37,746 nt of DNA from Oscillospiraceae bacterium. Its GTDB lineage: Bacteria > Bacillota > Clostridia > Oscillospirales > Oscillospiraceae. Under the pieces are notes generated by a model. It made no database searches. It saw only the letters and a program-made list of their open reading frames with translations, and was not told the DNA's origin. The DNA lies in contig JAILNC010000066.1 of the NCBI GenBank assembly GCA_024691985.1, forward strand, positions 1-37,746, in the 5' to 3' direction. A program made the translations under genes and the position numbers. Below are positions 24,392-34,900 of this stretch, piece after piece (the first letter of the stretch is position 1; every line of letters starts with the position of its first letter).

Positions 24392-25612
24392 ATGTCGATC
24401 CGGCACTGGGTATGGCTGTCGAGCGTGACCAACGCGAGCCCGAAGGCCCGGGCCGCGCTGTGCGCGTACTACGGCGGCGCGGAGCAGGCGTTCTTCGCCC
24501 CGTCCGGGGACTTTAAGAACGTCCCGGGCCTCACGGAGAACGAGGCCGCTTTGTTCGAAGCGCGCGATCTCACCGCGGCGGACCGCATCCTCGCCGACTG
24601 CGAGCGGGAGGGGATCGATGTCGTGACGATGCAGGACTCGCGCTATCCGCTCAGACTGAAAAACATCTTCGCCCCGCCGGTCGTGCTGTATGTCAAGGGC
24701 CGCCTGCCGGACGTGGACAGCGTCCCCTCCGTGGCTGTCATCGGCACGCGCAGGGCCACGCCCTACGGCCTCAAGATGGGGCGGGACGTCGCCTTTGAGA
24801 TCGTCAAATGCGGCGGCATTGTCGTCTCCGGCCTGACCGAGGGCGTGGACCGCGCCGCGGCGCGGGGCTGCCTGCTCGCGGGCGGGACCTGTATCGGCGT
24901 GCTCGGCACCTGCCACGGCACGGAGGGCGATCTGAGCCGCGACGTCGCTGTCTCCGGCGCGCTGGTCAGCGAATACCCGCCGGGCACACCGCCGCTGCGC
25001 CGCTTCTTCCGGGAGCGCAACCGCGTCTCCTCCGGCCTGTCGCACGCGGTCTGTGTGGTCGAGGCCCCGGAGACGAGCGGGAGTCTCCTCTTTGCACGCG
25101 AGGCCGTGGAGCAGGGGCGGGAGCTCTTCGCCGTGCCCGGCAACGCGGACGCGGTAAACAGCGCCGGGACCAACGCGCTCATCAAGCAGGGCGCACGCCC
25201 CGCGGTCTGCGGCTGGGACGTGATGGAGGATTTCGCCGCGGTCTATCCCGAGGCCGTGCACCGGCCCGGGGCCATCGTCCTGCCGCCGGAGGAAGCAGCG
25301 GAGAGCGCGGCGCCGCCCGCCGAAAAAACGCCGCCCGCGCCGTCCCGGCCCCCGGAATCGACAAAAAAAGAGATTGACAAGGAAAAAAGCGCGGGCTATA
25401 TTGACTGGAAAGAGCAGCTTGCGGGGCTGAACGCCGAGCAGCTGCAGATCATTTCGGCCATCGGCCGGGGAGAGACGCACATCGACGACATCATCGAGAC
25501 CACGAATCTGTCGGCGGCCAAGGTGCTCTCCCAGCTTACGATCCTGGAGATCAAGGGCTATGTCCGCCGCGCGGCGGGCAGGCGCGTGGTACTGAACGTA
25601 ACGAAAAAGTGA
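24392..25612 (+). CDS. dprA: DNA-processing protein DprA/Smf
   Basis: DprA binds incoming single-stranded DNA and loads RecA during transformation. The Rossmann-like DprA domain is visible from SVAVIGTRRATPYG through VVSGLTEGVDRAAARG and GALVSEYPPGTPP to FRERNRVSSGLSHAVCVVEA and SGSLLFAREAVEQGRELFAVPGN. After a Pro/Glu/Ala linker, the C-terminal ~70 residues (LNAEQLQIISAIGRG ... GYVRRAAGRRVVLNV) form a DprA-type winged helix. The length is 406 residues. The segment following GVLGTCHG departs from the usual YPxxN form. dprA-topA-trmFO is a conserved Firmicutes order; no other competence gene is visible here. Confidence 0.94.
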   Translation: MSIRHWVWLSSVTNASPKARAALCAYYGGAEQAFFAPSGDFKNVPGLTENEAALFEARDLTAADRILADCEREGIDVVTMQDSRYPLRLKNIFAPPVVLYVKGRLPDVDSVPSVAVIGTRRATPYGLKMGRDVAFEIVKCGGIVVSGLTEGVDRAAARGCLLAGGTCIGVLGTCHGTEGDLSRDVAVSGALVSEYPPGTPPLRRFFRERNRVSSGLSHAVCVVEAPETSGSLLFAREAVEQGRELFAVPGNADAVNSAGTNALIKQGARPAVCGWDVMEDFAAVYPEAVHRPGAIVLPPEEAAESAAPPAEKTPPAPSRPPESTKKEIDKEKSAGYIDWKEQLAGLNAEQLQIISAIGRGETHIDDIIETTNLSAAKVLSQLTILEIKGYVRRAAGRRVVLNVTKK

Positions 25613-25621
25613 GGAAAGAAC

Positions 25622-27886
25622 ATGGCAAGAGCGAAGGATCTCGTCATCGTGGAGTCGCCGGCCAAGGCGAAGACGATCGAGAAATATCTGGGCAGCGGCT
25701 ACAAGGTGACCGCGTCCATGGGACATTTGAGAGATCTGCCCAAGAGCAAGATGGGCGTGGATATAGAGCACGGCTTTGAGCCGCAGTACATCCCCGTGCG
25801 GGACAAGAAGGAGCTCATCAACGAGCTGAAGAAGGAAGCGAAGGACGCGTCGACCGTCTACCTCGCGACCGACCCCGACCGCGAGGGCGAGGCGATCTCC
25901 TGGCATCTCAAGGAGCTTTTGGAGCTGGACGACAGCAAGGCCAAGCGCGTGACCTTCAATGAGATCACCAAGCGCGTCGTCACCGAGAGCATCCGGAATC
26001 CCCGCAGCATCGACCAGGATCTGGTCGACGCCCAGCAGGCGCGCCGCATCCTCGACCGCATCGTCGGCTACGAGCTGTCGCCCCTGCTCTGGCGCAAGGT
26101 CAAAAAGGGCCTGAGCGCCGGGCGCGTCCAGTCCGTCGCCACGCGCATGGTCTCGGACCGTGAGGACGAGATCACGAGCTTCGTGCCCCAGGAGTATTGG
26201 CTGCTCGACGCGCGCCTCAACTGCGGCGAGGCGGATTCGAGCTTCACCGCCCGCTTCCACGGCCGCGGCGAGAAGAAGCAGGAGCTGCACAGCGAGCAGG
26301 AGGTCGACAAGGTAATCAAGGCTGTCGAGGGCGCGGACTTCACGGTTTCTTCCGTCAAGCGCGCCGACAAGCAGAAGGCCCCGGCCCCTCCCTTCATCAC
26401 CTCCACATTGCAGCAGGAGGCCTCGCGCCGCCTCGGCATGACGCCGCGGCGCACCATGTCCATTGCCCAGCAGCTCTATGAGGGCGTCGAGATCACCGGC
26501 CACGGCAGCATCGGTCTGATCACCTACATGCGCACCGACTCGCTCAGACTGTCGGAGGAGGCGCTCTCCGCCGCCCGCGCCTATATCACCGAGCATTACG
26601 GCGACGCCTATTATCCCGGCAAGCCGCGGCGCTACAAGACCAAGGCGGGCGCGCAGGACGCGCACGAGGCCATCCGGCCCACGGACATCGCCCTCTCGCC
26701 CGAGGTCGTGCGCAAGGATCTGACGCAGGAGCAGTACCGGCTCTACCGTCTGATCTGGGGGCGCTTCACCGCCTGCCAGATGGCCAACGCCGTCTACGAC
26801 AACGTGGCCGTCGAGGTCGAGGCCGCGGGCTACAGCTTCCGCGCCAATTATTCGGAGCTGAAATTCAAGGGCTACACCGCAGTGTATGAGGAGGCAAAGG
26901 ACGAGGAGTCGAACGAGCTCGCCAATCCGCTGCCCAGTCTGACGGAGGGTCAGCGCCTGTTTCTGGAAAAGCTCCTGCCCGAGCAGCAGTTCACCCAGCC
27001 GCCCGCCCGCTATACCGAGGCTACGCTCATCCGCGCCATGGAGGAAAAGGGCATCGGCCGCCCCTCCACCTACGCACCGACGATCTCGGCCATCACCGCA
27101 CGGGATTACGTCATCAAGGAGGGCAAGTACCTCAAGCCCACGCCGCTGGGCCAGGTGGTCACGGGGCTGATGAAGGAGCATTTCGCCGACATCGTCGACC
27201 TCAAGTTCACCAACCAGATGGAGTCTGAGCTGGACGAGATCGAGCACGGCAAGGCCGAATGGCGCAGCGTGCTCTCCGGCTTCTACGGCAGCTTCAGCAA
27301 GGAGCTAAAAGAGGCCGAGCAGGCCATGGACGGCGTGCGCCTCAAGGTGCCGGACGTGCTCAGCGACGAGTTCTGCGAGGTCTGCGGCCGCCAGATGGTG
27401 ATCAAGAAGGGGCGCTTCGGCCATTTTCTGGCCTGCCCCGGCTTCCCCGAATGTACCTTTACCAAGCCCATCGTGATCGAGATGCCCGGCAAGTGCCCCA
27501 AGTGCGGCGGCCGCATCCTCAAGCGCACCTCGAAGAAGGGCTATGTGTTCTACGCCTGCGAGCGCGGTACCGACTGCGGCTTCATCACCTGGGACGTGCC
27601 GACCAAGGACTTCTGCCCCGCCTGCGGCAAGACGCTGTTCAAGCACAGCGGCCGCGGCCCGCTGAAATCCTTCTGCATCAACGAGGCCTGCCCGAACTTT
27701 GTCCCCGAGGACAAGCGGGTATACAAGAGGAAGACGCCGGAGGAGAAGGCGGCCGCCGAGGCAAAGCGTGCCGGGAAGAAGACCGCCGGGACAAAGAAGG
27801 CCGCCGGGAAGTCCGCCGCGGCGAAGAGCGGCGCAAAGAGCACGGCGAAGAAGGCCCCGGCCAAAAAGAAGGCCGCCGAGGAATAA
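25622..27886 (+). CDS. topA: DNA topoisomerase I
   Basis: TopA relaxes negative supercoils by a type IA mechanism. The TOPRIM domain opens with LVIVESPAKAKTIEKYLG and has TDPDREGEAISWHL; the active-site tyrosine is Y302 in GLITYMRTDS. The C terminus carries three Cys4-type zinc modules starting near residue 585 (CEVCG...C, CPKCGG...C, CPACGK...C) and ends in a Lys/Ala-rich tail of about 50 residues. The 754 residues are slightly longer than B. subtilis TopA because of this tail. It starts 10 nt after dprA and ends 4 nt before trmFO. Confidence 0.98.
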   Translation: MARAKDLVIVESPAKAKTIEKYLGSGYKVTASMGHLRDLPKSKMGVDIEHGFEPQYIPVRDKKELINELKKEAKDASTVYLATDPDREGEAISWHLKELLELDDSKAKRVTFNEITKRVVTESIRNPRSIDQDLVDAQQARRILDRIVGYELSPLLWRKVKKGLSAGRVQSVATRMVSDREDEITSFVPQEYWLLDARLNCGEADSSFTARFHGRGEKKQELHSEQEVDKVIKAVEGADFTVSSVKRADKQKAPAPPFITSTLQQEASRRLGMTPRRTMSIAQQLYEGVEITGHGSIGLITYMRTDSLRLSEEALSAARAYITEHYGDAYYPGKPRRYKTKAGAQDAHEAIRPTDIALSPEVVRKDLTQEQYRLYRLIWGRFTACQMANAVYDNVAVEVEAAGYSFRANYSELKFKGYTAVYEEAKDEESNELANPLPSLTEGQRLFLEKLLPEQQFTQPPARYTEATLIRAMEEKGIGRPSTYAPTISAITARDYVIKEGKYLKPTPLGQVVTGLMKEHFADIVDLKFTNQMESELDEIEHGKAEWRSVLSGFYGSFSKELKEAEQAMDGVRLKVPDVLSDEFCEVCGRQMVIKKGRFGHFLACPGFPECTFTKPIVIEMPGKCPKCGGRILKRTSKKGYVFYACERGTDCGFITWDVPTKDFCPACGKTLFKHSGRGPLKSFCINEACPNFVPEDKRVYKRKTPEEKAAAEAKRAGKKTAGTKKAAGKSAAAKSGAKSTAKKAPAKKKAAEE

Positions 27887-27889
27887 ACC

Positions 27890-29212
27890 ATGGCGGAGAT
27901 CACCGTACTGGGCGCGGGCCTCGCGGGGAGCGAGTGCGCATGGCAGCTTGCCCTGCGCGGCATGCATGTGCGTCTCGTGGAGATGAAGCCCGCGAAGATG
28001 ACGCCCGCCCACGTCTCTCCCTGGTTTGGGGAGCTGGTCTGCTCCAACTCTCTGCGCAGCGACGAGCTGACGAACGCCGTCGGCCTTTTGAAGGCCGAGA
28101 TGCGCGCTCTGGGCTCGCTCATTCTGGACAGCGCCGACCAGAACCGCGTCGCCGCGGGCGGCGCGCTGGCGGTGGATCGCGAGGGCTTTGCCCGCTGCAT
28201 CACCGAAAAGCTCTGCGCCCACCCGAATATCGAGATCGTCGAGGCGGAGGCGACCGAGCTCCCGGAGGGAGAGGTCGTCGTCGCCACGGGCCCGCTCTCC
28301 AGCGACGCCATCGCCGAAAGGATCGCCGAACTCTGCCCGGGCTCCCTGCACTTTTACGACGCCGTCGCGCCCATCGTCACGCTCGAGAGCGTGGATATGG
28401 AAAGCGCCTTCTTCGCCTCCCGCTACAATAAGGGGACGGCGGATTATGTAAACTGCCCGATGGACCGCGAGGAATACGACGCCTTCGTGCGCGAGCTCGC
28501 CGCGGCGAAAGAGGCCCCGGTCCACGGCTTTGACGACGGCGGCGTGTTCGAGGGCTGCATGCCGGTGGAGGTCATGGCCCGCCGCGGCGCGGACACCCTG
28601 CGCTACGGGCCGCTCAAGCCGGTCGGTCTCGTCGATCCGCGTACCGGCCGCGCCAACTACGCGGTGGTCCAGCTCCGGCGCGACAATGCGGACGGGACGC
28701 TGTACAATCTGGTCGGCTTCCAGACGCATCTGACCTGGGGCGAGCAGAAGCGCGTGTTCTCCATGATCCCGGCGCTGAAGAACGCGGAGTTCGTACGCTA
28801 CGGCGTCATGCACCGCAACACCTATCTGAACAGCCCGCAGCTGCTGGACCGGTATTACAGACTGAAAAGCGATCCGCGCATCCGCTTTGCCGGCCAGATG
28901 ACCGGGGTGGAGGGCTATGTGGAGTCCGCGGCCTCCGGCATGCTGACCGGGATCGAGGCGGCGGCGGAGCTTCTGGGGCTCGCGCACGCCGACTTCCCGC
29001 AGGAGACCGCCATCGGGGCGCTGGCCCTCTACGTCTCCGGCGGCAGCGTCGGCGACTTCCAGCCGATGAACATCAACTTCGGCATCATCACGCCGCTGGA
29101 CCGTCGGGTCAAGGGAAAGAGAAACAAGAACGCCGAGATCTCTCAGCGTTCCCTCGCCATCATAGAACGTATGAAGGAGAAGGAGGTTTTCCGCTGTGCG
29201 AATCATCATTGA
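27890..29212 (+). CDS. trmFO: Methylene-THF--tRNA (uracil-5-)-methyltransferase (FADH2-dependent)
   Basis: TrmFO makes m5U54 in the tRNA T-loop using methylene-tetrahydrofolate and FADH2. ITVLGAGLAGSECAWQLA is the FAD dinucleotide-binding motif, followed by MKPAKMTPAH. The two mechanistic cysteines are present: C51 in ELVCSNSLRSDE and C223 in VFEGCMPVEVMARRG. The C terminus shows GQMTGVEGYVESAASG and NFGIITPL. At 440 residues it has the family length. ATG at 27890 is within 4 nt of the topA stop. Its 3' end overlaps plsX by 17 nt. Confidence 0.97.
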   Translation: MAEITVLGAGLAGSECAWQLALRGMHVRLVEMKPAKMTPAHVSPWFGELVCSNSLRSDELTNAVGLLKAEMRALGSLILDSADQNRVAAGGALAVDREGFARCITEKLCAHPNIEIVEAEATELPEGEVVVATGPLSSDAIAERIAELCPGSLHFYDAVAPIVTLESVDMESAFFASRYNKGTADYVNCPMDREEYDAFVRELAAAKEAPVHGFDDGGVFEGCMPVEVMARRGADTLRYGPLKPVGLVDPRTGRANYAVVQLRRDNADGTLYNLVGFQTHLTWGEQKRVFSMIPALKNAEFVRYGVMHRNTYLNSPQLLDRYYRLKSDPRIRFAGQMTGVEGYVESAASGMLTGIEAAAELLGLAHADFPQETAIGALALYVSGGSVGDFQPMNINFGIITPLDRRVKGKRNKNAEISQRSLAIIERMKEKEVFRCANHH

Positions 29213-30221
29213 CGCCATGGGCGGCGACAACGCCCCCGGCGAGATCGTAAAGGGTGCCGTCAGGGCACACAGAGAGCTCGGTGTGAGCGTCACGCTCGTC
29301 GGCCGGGCGGAGGAGGTGCGCGCCTGCCTTGAGCGGGAGGGCGCCGCCGAAGAGGCCGACGCGATTGAGATCGTGGACGCGCGCGAGGTCGTGACCATGG
29401 AGGACGATCCCAGCACGGCCACACGCCGCAAGAAGGATTCCTCCATGACCGTGGCGTTGAACCTGCTGCGCGACGGGAAGGGCGACGCGGTGGTCTCCGC
29501 CGGCTCCACCGGCGCGCTGCTGACCGGCGCGACGCTGATCGTCAAGCGCATCCGCGGCATCCGCCGCGCGGCCATGGCCCCGGTCCTGCCCGCGGGCGAG
29601 CACGGCATCATGCTCATCGACTGCGGCGCGAATGTGGAGTGCACCGCGGAGTATCTGCTGCAGTTCGCCTACATGGGCAGCTTCTACGCCAAAAAGATGA
29701 TGGGCTGCGACAATCCCCGCGTCGGCCTTCTGAACGTCGGCACCGAGGACAACAAGGGCGGCGATCTGCAGCATGCGGCCTTTGCCCTGCTCAGGCAGGC
29801 CCATGAGGAGGGGCGCATCAACTTTGTCGGCAACGTCGAGGGGACGGGCGTCTTCGCCGGCGCGGCCGACGTGGTGGTCACCGACGGCTTCACGGGCAAC
29901 GTGCTCCTGAAGGCCACCGAGGGGACCATCAAGTTCCTGATGAATTCGCTCAAGGGCGTGTTCTACAAGAGCACGAAGAACAAGCTCGCCGCGGCGGTTT
30001 TGAAGAACGACCTCAAAGAGATGAAGAAGTCCATGGACGTCAACGAGGTCGGCGGCACCGCCTTCGTGGGCATCTCCAGGCCCGTCATCAAGGCGCACGG
30101 CGCCTCGGACGCGGCCTGCATCTTCTCGGCCGTCCGCCAGGCCATCGCCTTTGTGGACGCGGGCGTCATCGGGGACATCGAGCGCAACATCGAATACATG
30201 AAGCTGAAAACGGAGAGCTGA
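29196..30221 (+). CDS. plsX: Phosphate acyltransferase PlsX
   Basis: PlsX makes acyl-phosphate from acyl-ACP for phospholipid synthesis. The GTG start at 29196 gives MRIIIDAMGGDNAPGEIV, the canonical N terminus, with AGGAGG at 29181-29186. Other family segments are STGALLTGAT, MLIDCGANVEC, LLNVGTEDNKGG, and VVVTDGFTGNVLLKATEG. It has 341 residues. It overlaps trmFO upstream and its TGA overlaps the ATG of rnc. An acpP gene commonly lies between plsX and rnc; here there is none. Confidence 0.96.
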   Translation: MRIIIDAMGGDNAPGEIVKGAVRAHRELGVSVTLVGRAEEVRACLEREGAAEEADAIEIVDAREVVTMEDDPSTATRRKKDSSMTVALNLLRDGKGDAVVSAGSTGALLTGATLIVKRIRGIRRAAMAPVLPAGEHGIMLIDCGANVECTAEYLLQFAYMGSFYAKKMMGCDNPRVGLLNVGTEDNKGGDLQHAAFALLRQAHEEGRINFVGNVEGTGVFAGAADVVVTDGFTGNVLLKATEGTIKFLMNSLKGVFYKSTKNKLAAAVLKNDLKEMKKSMDVNEVGGTAFVGISRPVIKAHGASDAACIFSAVRQAIAFVDAGVIGDIERNIEYMKLKTES

Positions 30222-30898
30222 TGGACAGGCTGGAACAAAAGATCGGATACCGCTTTCAAAACCGCAGCCTTCTGGAGACGGCCCTGACGCACAGCTCCTA
30301 TGCCAACGAAAAGCACGCTGAACAGGCGCAGAGCTACGAGCGCCTCGAGTTCCTGGGCGACTCCGTCCTCGGCCTCGCGGCGGCGGAGTTTCTCTACGCG
30401 CACGAGCCCGCCCTGCCTGAGGGGCAGATGACCCGTCTGCGCGCCGAGCTCGTATGCGAGGCGAGCCTGCACAGGGCGGCGCTCTCCCTCTCCCTGGGCG
30501 ACTATATGCGCCTCGGCAGGGGCGAGGAGCACACCGGCGGCAGGACCCGCCCCTCCATCCTGGCCGACATGGTCGAGGCCGTCATCGCCGCGATCTATCT
30601 CGACGCCGGCATGGACGAGGCCAGACGCTTCGTTTTGGATAAGATCCTCAAGGACGCCGAGATCAGCGACAGCCACCGCGGCGCGGACTACAAGACCCGC
30701 CTGCAGGAAGTGGTGCAGCGCCGCAGCGACCAGCACATCAGCTATGTGCTGGCGGACGAATCCGGCCCCGACCACGACAAGCGCTTCACCTTTGAGGTGC
30801 GCATCAACGGCGTCGCGGTCGGCTCCGGCAGCGGCCGTACGAAGAAGGAGGCCGAGCAGATGGCCGCGTGCAGAGCGCTGGAGAGCCTCTCTCAATGA
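30221..30898 (+). CDS. rnc: Ribonuclease III
   Basis: RNase III cleaves double-stranded RNA, including rRNA precursors. The catalytic signature is SYERLEFLGDSVLG (E40, E43, D47), with the second acidic pair in ILADMVEAVIAAIYLDAG. A C-terminal double-stranded RNA-binding domain spans about residues 153-222 (DYKTRLQEVVQR ... GSGRTKKEAEQMAACRAL). The 225 residues are typical. Its ATG overlaps the plsX stop, and its stop overlaps the radical SAM gene start as ATGA. Confidence 0.97.
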   Translation: MDRLEQKIGYRFQNRSLLETALTHSSYANEKHAEQAQSYERLEFLGDSVLGLAAAEFLYAHEPALPEGQMTRLRAELVCEASLHRAALSLSLGDYMRLGRGEEHTGGRTRPSILADMVEAVIAAIYLDAGMDEARRFVLDKILKDAEISDSHRGADYKTRLQEVVQRRSDQHISYVLADESGPDHDKRFTFEVRINGVAVGSGSGRTKKEAEQMAACRALESLSQ

Positions 30899-31905
30899 GC
30901 GCCCGCACTGACGTCATCCCGGTCTTTGTGCCGCATCTCGGCTGCCCGCACGCCTGCGTGTTCTGCAACCAGAACCGCATCTCCGGACAGGCGCGCCCCG
31001 CCTCCGCGGAGGACGTGCGCCGCGCCGTCGCCAATGCCGCCTTTCTCCCGCGGGGGGAAAAGCGGCAGCTGGCATTTTATGGGGGCAGCTTCACGGCCAT
31101 ACCGATCCCCGAGCAGGAGGCGCTGCTGGGCGCGGCAAGGGAGGCGATGGAGCGCGGCGAGATCGACGCGATCCGCCTCTCCACCCGCCCCGACGCCATC
31201 GACGAAGAAGTGCTCGCACGCCTGCGCGCCTACGGTGTGGAGACCGTCGAGCTCGGCGCGCAGTCTATGGACGACGAGGTGCTGCGCCTTTCCGGCCGCG
31301 GCCACACGGCGGCGGACGTGGAGCGCGCCTCCGGCCTGCTCCACTCGGCTGGCTTTCGCCTGGTGCTGCAGATGATGACCGGCCTGCCCGGCGACACGGA
31401 GGAAAAGGACCTCGAGACCGCCCGGCGCTTGATCGCCCTCAACCCAGACGCCGTGCGCATTTACCCCACGGTGATCGTGAGGGACACCGCGCTCTGCCGC
31501 CTGTTTGAGCGCGGGGAATACAGGGAACACACGGTGGAGGACGCGGTGGAGATCTGCGCAAAGCTCCTGCCGCTGTTTGAAAAGGCGGGCGTGCCCGTCA
31601 TCCGCCTCGGCCTCAATCCGACCGAGGAGCTTACCAATGGGGCGGCCGTCGGCGGGGCCTATCACCCCGCGCTGGGCGAGCTGGTCAAGAGCCGCATCCT
31701 GCGCCAGAAAGCCGCGGAGCTGCTGCAAAACGTGGAGCCCGGCAGCCGGGTCGAGCTCTCGGTGGGACGGGGAAAGCTCTCCCAGATGATCGGCCAGCAC
31801 CGCGAAAATATCGCCTGGCTCTGCCGCCGATACGGCCTGAGCGCTCTCAAAATCTCTGAAAACCCGGAGCAGACAGAGGAAATTCTCTTGTTTTCCGTTG
31901 ATTAA
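30895..31905 (+). CDS. Elp3-like radical SAM protein
   Basis: The 336-residue protein has a radical SAM cluster motif CPHACVFCNQ near the N terminus, the YGGSFT segment after it, and LGAQSMDDEVLRLSGRGHTAADV, as in Elp3/HemN-like enzymes. No acetyltransferase domain is present, so it is not full Elp3. The short C-terminal region (VELSVGRGKLSQMIGQHRENIAWL) may bind RNA. Location between rnc and smc is common in Clostridia, but the substrate is not known to me. ATG 30895 is chosen because it overlaps the rnc stop as ATGA; an upstream ATG lies inside rnc. Confidence 0.87.
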   Translation: MSARTDVIPVFVPHLGCPHACVFCNQNRISGQARPASAEDVRRAVANAAFLPRGEKRQLAFYGGSFTAIPIPEQEALLGAAREAMERGEIDAIRLSTRPDAIDEEVLARLRAYGVETVELGAQSMDDEVLRLSGRGHTAADVERASGLLHSAGFRLVLQMMTGLPGDTEEKDLETARRLIALNPDAVRIYPTVIVRDTALCRLFERGEYREHTVEDAVEICAKLLPLFEKAGVPVIRLGLNPTEELTNGAAVGGAYHPALGELVKSRILRQKAAELLQNVEPGSRVELSVGRGKLSQMIGQHRENIAWLCRRYGLSALKISENPEQTEEILLFSVD

Positions 31906-31926
31906 TTACCAAAACCGGGGTATAAT
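31898..31926 (+). promoter_or_regulatory. Sigma-A-type promoter for smc-ftsY
   Basis: TTGATT (31898-31903), a 17-nt spacer and consensus TATAAT (31921-31926). The -35 overlaps the 3' end of the radical SAM gene. GGGG at 31953-31956 is the ribosome binding site for the TTG start of smc. Confidence 0.8.
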
Positions 31927-31965
31927 AAATCGTTTTTTGCAAGAATAATCGTAGGGGTTACTGCT

Positions 31966-34900
31966 TTGTATTTAAAAGCGCTTGAGATCCAGGGCTTCAA
32001 GTCCTTTCCGGACAAGACGCGCCTGAGCTTTGAAAAGGATATCACCGCGATCGTCGGGCCGAACGGCTCGGGCAAGTCGAACATCGCCGACGCCATCCTC
32101 TGGGTCATGGGCGAGCAGCGCTCCAAGGCCCTGCGCGGCGGCAAGATGGAGGACGTCATTTTCGGCGGGACCGAAAAACGCGGGGCCTTGGGTTACGCCC
32201 AGGTCTCCCTGATCCTCGACAACTCCGCCCGGATCTTCGACTCCGACAGCAGCGAGATCATGCTCACCCGCCGCTACTACCGCAGCGGGGAGAGCGAATA
32301 TTATGTAAACCGAGAAGCCGTGCGCCTCAAGGACCTCAACGCCCTGCTGATGGACACGGGCCTCGGCCGGGACGGCTATTCCATCATCGGCCAGGGCCGC
32401 ATCGCCGAGATCGTCTCCGCCAGGAGCACCGACCGGCGCGAGGTCTTCGAGGAGGCCGCGGGCATCTCGCGCTTCCGCTACCGCAAGGAGGAGGCCGAGC
32501 GCAAGCTCGAGAGGACCGAGGAGAACCTGCTGCGCATCAGCGACAAGATTGAGGAGCTGGAGCTGCAGGTCGGCCCCCTGAAGGAGCAGGCCGCGGTCGC
32601 GAAGCGGTATCTTAAGCTGCGCGACGAGCTCAAGACGGCGGAGATCTCCCTCTGGATGGCGACGCTGGACAAGCTGCACAGCCAGAGCGAGAGCATTCGC
32701 GTCGAATACGCCCAGGTCACGGCGGAGCTGGAGACGGCGAAGGAGGGCCTGCAGGCGCTCTACGCCTCGTCCGAAGGCATCAGCGAGCGCATGCACCGCA
32801 AGGACATCGAGACCGACGAGGCCCGCGGCCGTCTGGGCGCGGCCGAGGCCGAGATCGCCCGCTGCGAGGCGGACGCGGCGGTCCTGCGCGCCGACTGCAA
32901 GAGCACCGAGGACGCGAAGGCGCGCATGCTGGACGACATCTCCGAGCAGGAAAACCGCGTGCGCGAGGTGCAGAAAAACATCGACGAGGCGAAAAAGCGT
33001 ACGGACGAGATCGACCGCGAGCTCGCCGCCTGCCGTGAGGAGAGCGGACGCTGCCGGAACGTGCTCGACGGCTGCCGCATGAAGCTGTCGAGCCGCGAGC
33101 AGATCCTGAACGGGCTGAGCGAGAAGGCGAACCGCCTCGCGGTGGACGGACGCACCATGGACGCGCGCATCCGCATGCTCGAGGATATGGAGCGCGAGTT
33201 CGAGGGCTACTCCAAGGCGGTGCGCAGCGTGATGCGCGAGAGCGCGCACGGCGTGCTGAAGGGCATCCACGCCCCGGTCGCAAACCTCCTGCGCACGGAC
33301 GAGGAGACCGCCCTCGCCATTGAGACGGCGCTGGGCGCCGCCTCCCAGAACATCGTCACCGATACGATGAACGACGGCCGCGCGGCCATCGAATATCTCA
33401 AGCGCACGGACGGCGGCCGCGCCACCTTCCTCGCGCTCGACACGATACGCGGCTGCGTGATGAAGGACGCGCCGGAGCGCGACCCCGGCTTCGTGGGGAT
33501 CGCCTCGGAGCTGGTGCAGTTTGAAGAAAAGTACCGCGGCATCGTGGAAAACCTGCTGGGCAGGACGGTCATCGCCGAGGCCCTGCCGGACGCGATCCGC
33601 ATGTCGAAAAACAGCGGCAGCCGCCTGCGCATCGTGACGCTCGACGGGCAGCTCATAAGCCCCGGCGGCGCCATGACCGGCGGCAGCAGCGCGAAGGGCA
33701 GCGGCATCCTCTCCCGCGCCAACGAGCTGGAAAAGCTCAAAAAGAAGCGCGGCTCGGCGCAGGCGGAGGAAAAGCTCTGCGCTCAGGAGCTGGAGCGCGC
33801 GAAGGCGAATCTCGCCCAGGTGCGCTACACGCTCGAGCGCGCACAGGAGGAAGAGGCGGAGCTGCGCAGCAAAAGCGCCTCGCTCGAAGCCGAGCGCCGG
33901 GCGGGGGAGAACAGCAGCGCGCAGCTGCGGCTGCTGCTGGAGAGCCTGTCGGGCGACAGCCGCGAGCGCCAGCGGGTCGTGGAGGCCTTCGACGAAAGGC
34001 TCGAGAGCTTCCGGAATCGGCTGGCGGAGAAGGAAAAAGAGCTTGCGCGCTGCCGGGCCGGAGCTGACGCCATCCGCGGCGAGATCGGGCAGATCAGCAG
34101 GTCCAGGCTCGAGCTCGAGGGCAAGCGGACCCGCGCCGAGAAGGAGGCCCAGACGCGCAACGCCGAGATTTTGGAGCTCGAGCGCCGTTCGGCCCGCATC
34201 GAGCAGAAGAAGCTCGCCGCCGATCTGGAGGAAAAGCAGATCCTCGACAGATTGTGGGAGGGCTACGAGCTCAGCCACAGCGCGGCGCAGGCGCTGCGCA
34301 GGCCCATCGAGAGCATGGCGAAGGCCAACCGCGCCGTTTCAGAGCTGCGCAGCCAGATCGGCGCCCTCGGCACGCCGAACCTCGGCGCCATCGACGAATA
34401 CGAGCGCGTCAGCACGCGCTATGAATTCCTGAGCGGCCAGCGCAGCGACGTGGACAAGGCGAAGGCGGAGCTGATCACTATCATCCGCGATATCACCGCC
34501 CAGATGGAGACCGTCTTCATCGAGCGCTTCAACCAGATCAGCGAGTGCTTCCGCGAGACTTTCCTGGAGCTCTTCGGCGGCGGCAAGGCGGCGCTGAAGC
34601 TGGAGGACGAAAACGACGTGCTGGGCTGCGGCATCGACATCCGCGTGCAGCCGCCCGGCAAGGCTCTGTCGACCATCAGCCTGCTCTCCGGCGGGGAGAT
34701 GGCCTTCGTCGCCATCGCGCTCTACTTCGCGATCCTGAAGGTGCGGCCCACGCCCTTCTGCGTCATGGACGAGATCGAGGCCGCATTGGACGAGGTAAAC
34801 GTCAAGCGCTTCGCGGACTACCTGCGGCGCATGGCGGACAGGACGCAGTTTCTGGTCATCACCCACCGGCGCGGCACCATGGAGGAGGCCGATATGCTCT

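Noticed and set aside
24149-27247. A 1032-residue open frame on the minus strand opposite dprA and topA
   Set aside because: It is antisense to two complete genes with clear family motifs. Its product is Leu/Gly/Asp/Arg-rich with no domain, as expected of shadow frames in GC-rich DNA.
31972-34278. Long minus-strand frame opposite smc; likewise 3398-5890, 27305-29644 and 21948-23357
   Set aside because: All mirror real plus-strand genes, lack ribosome binding sites and show low-complexity shadow composition.
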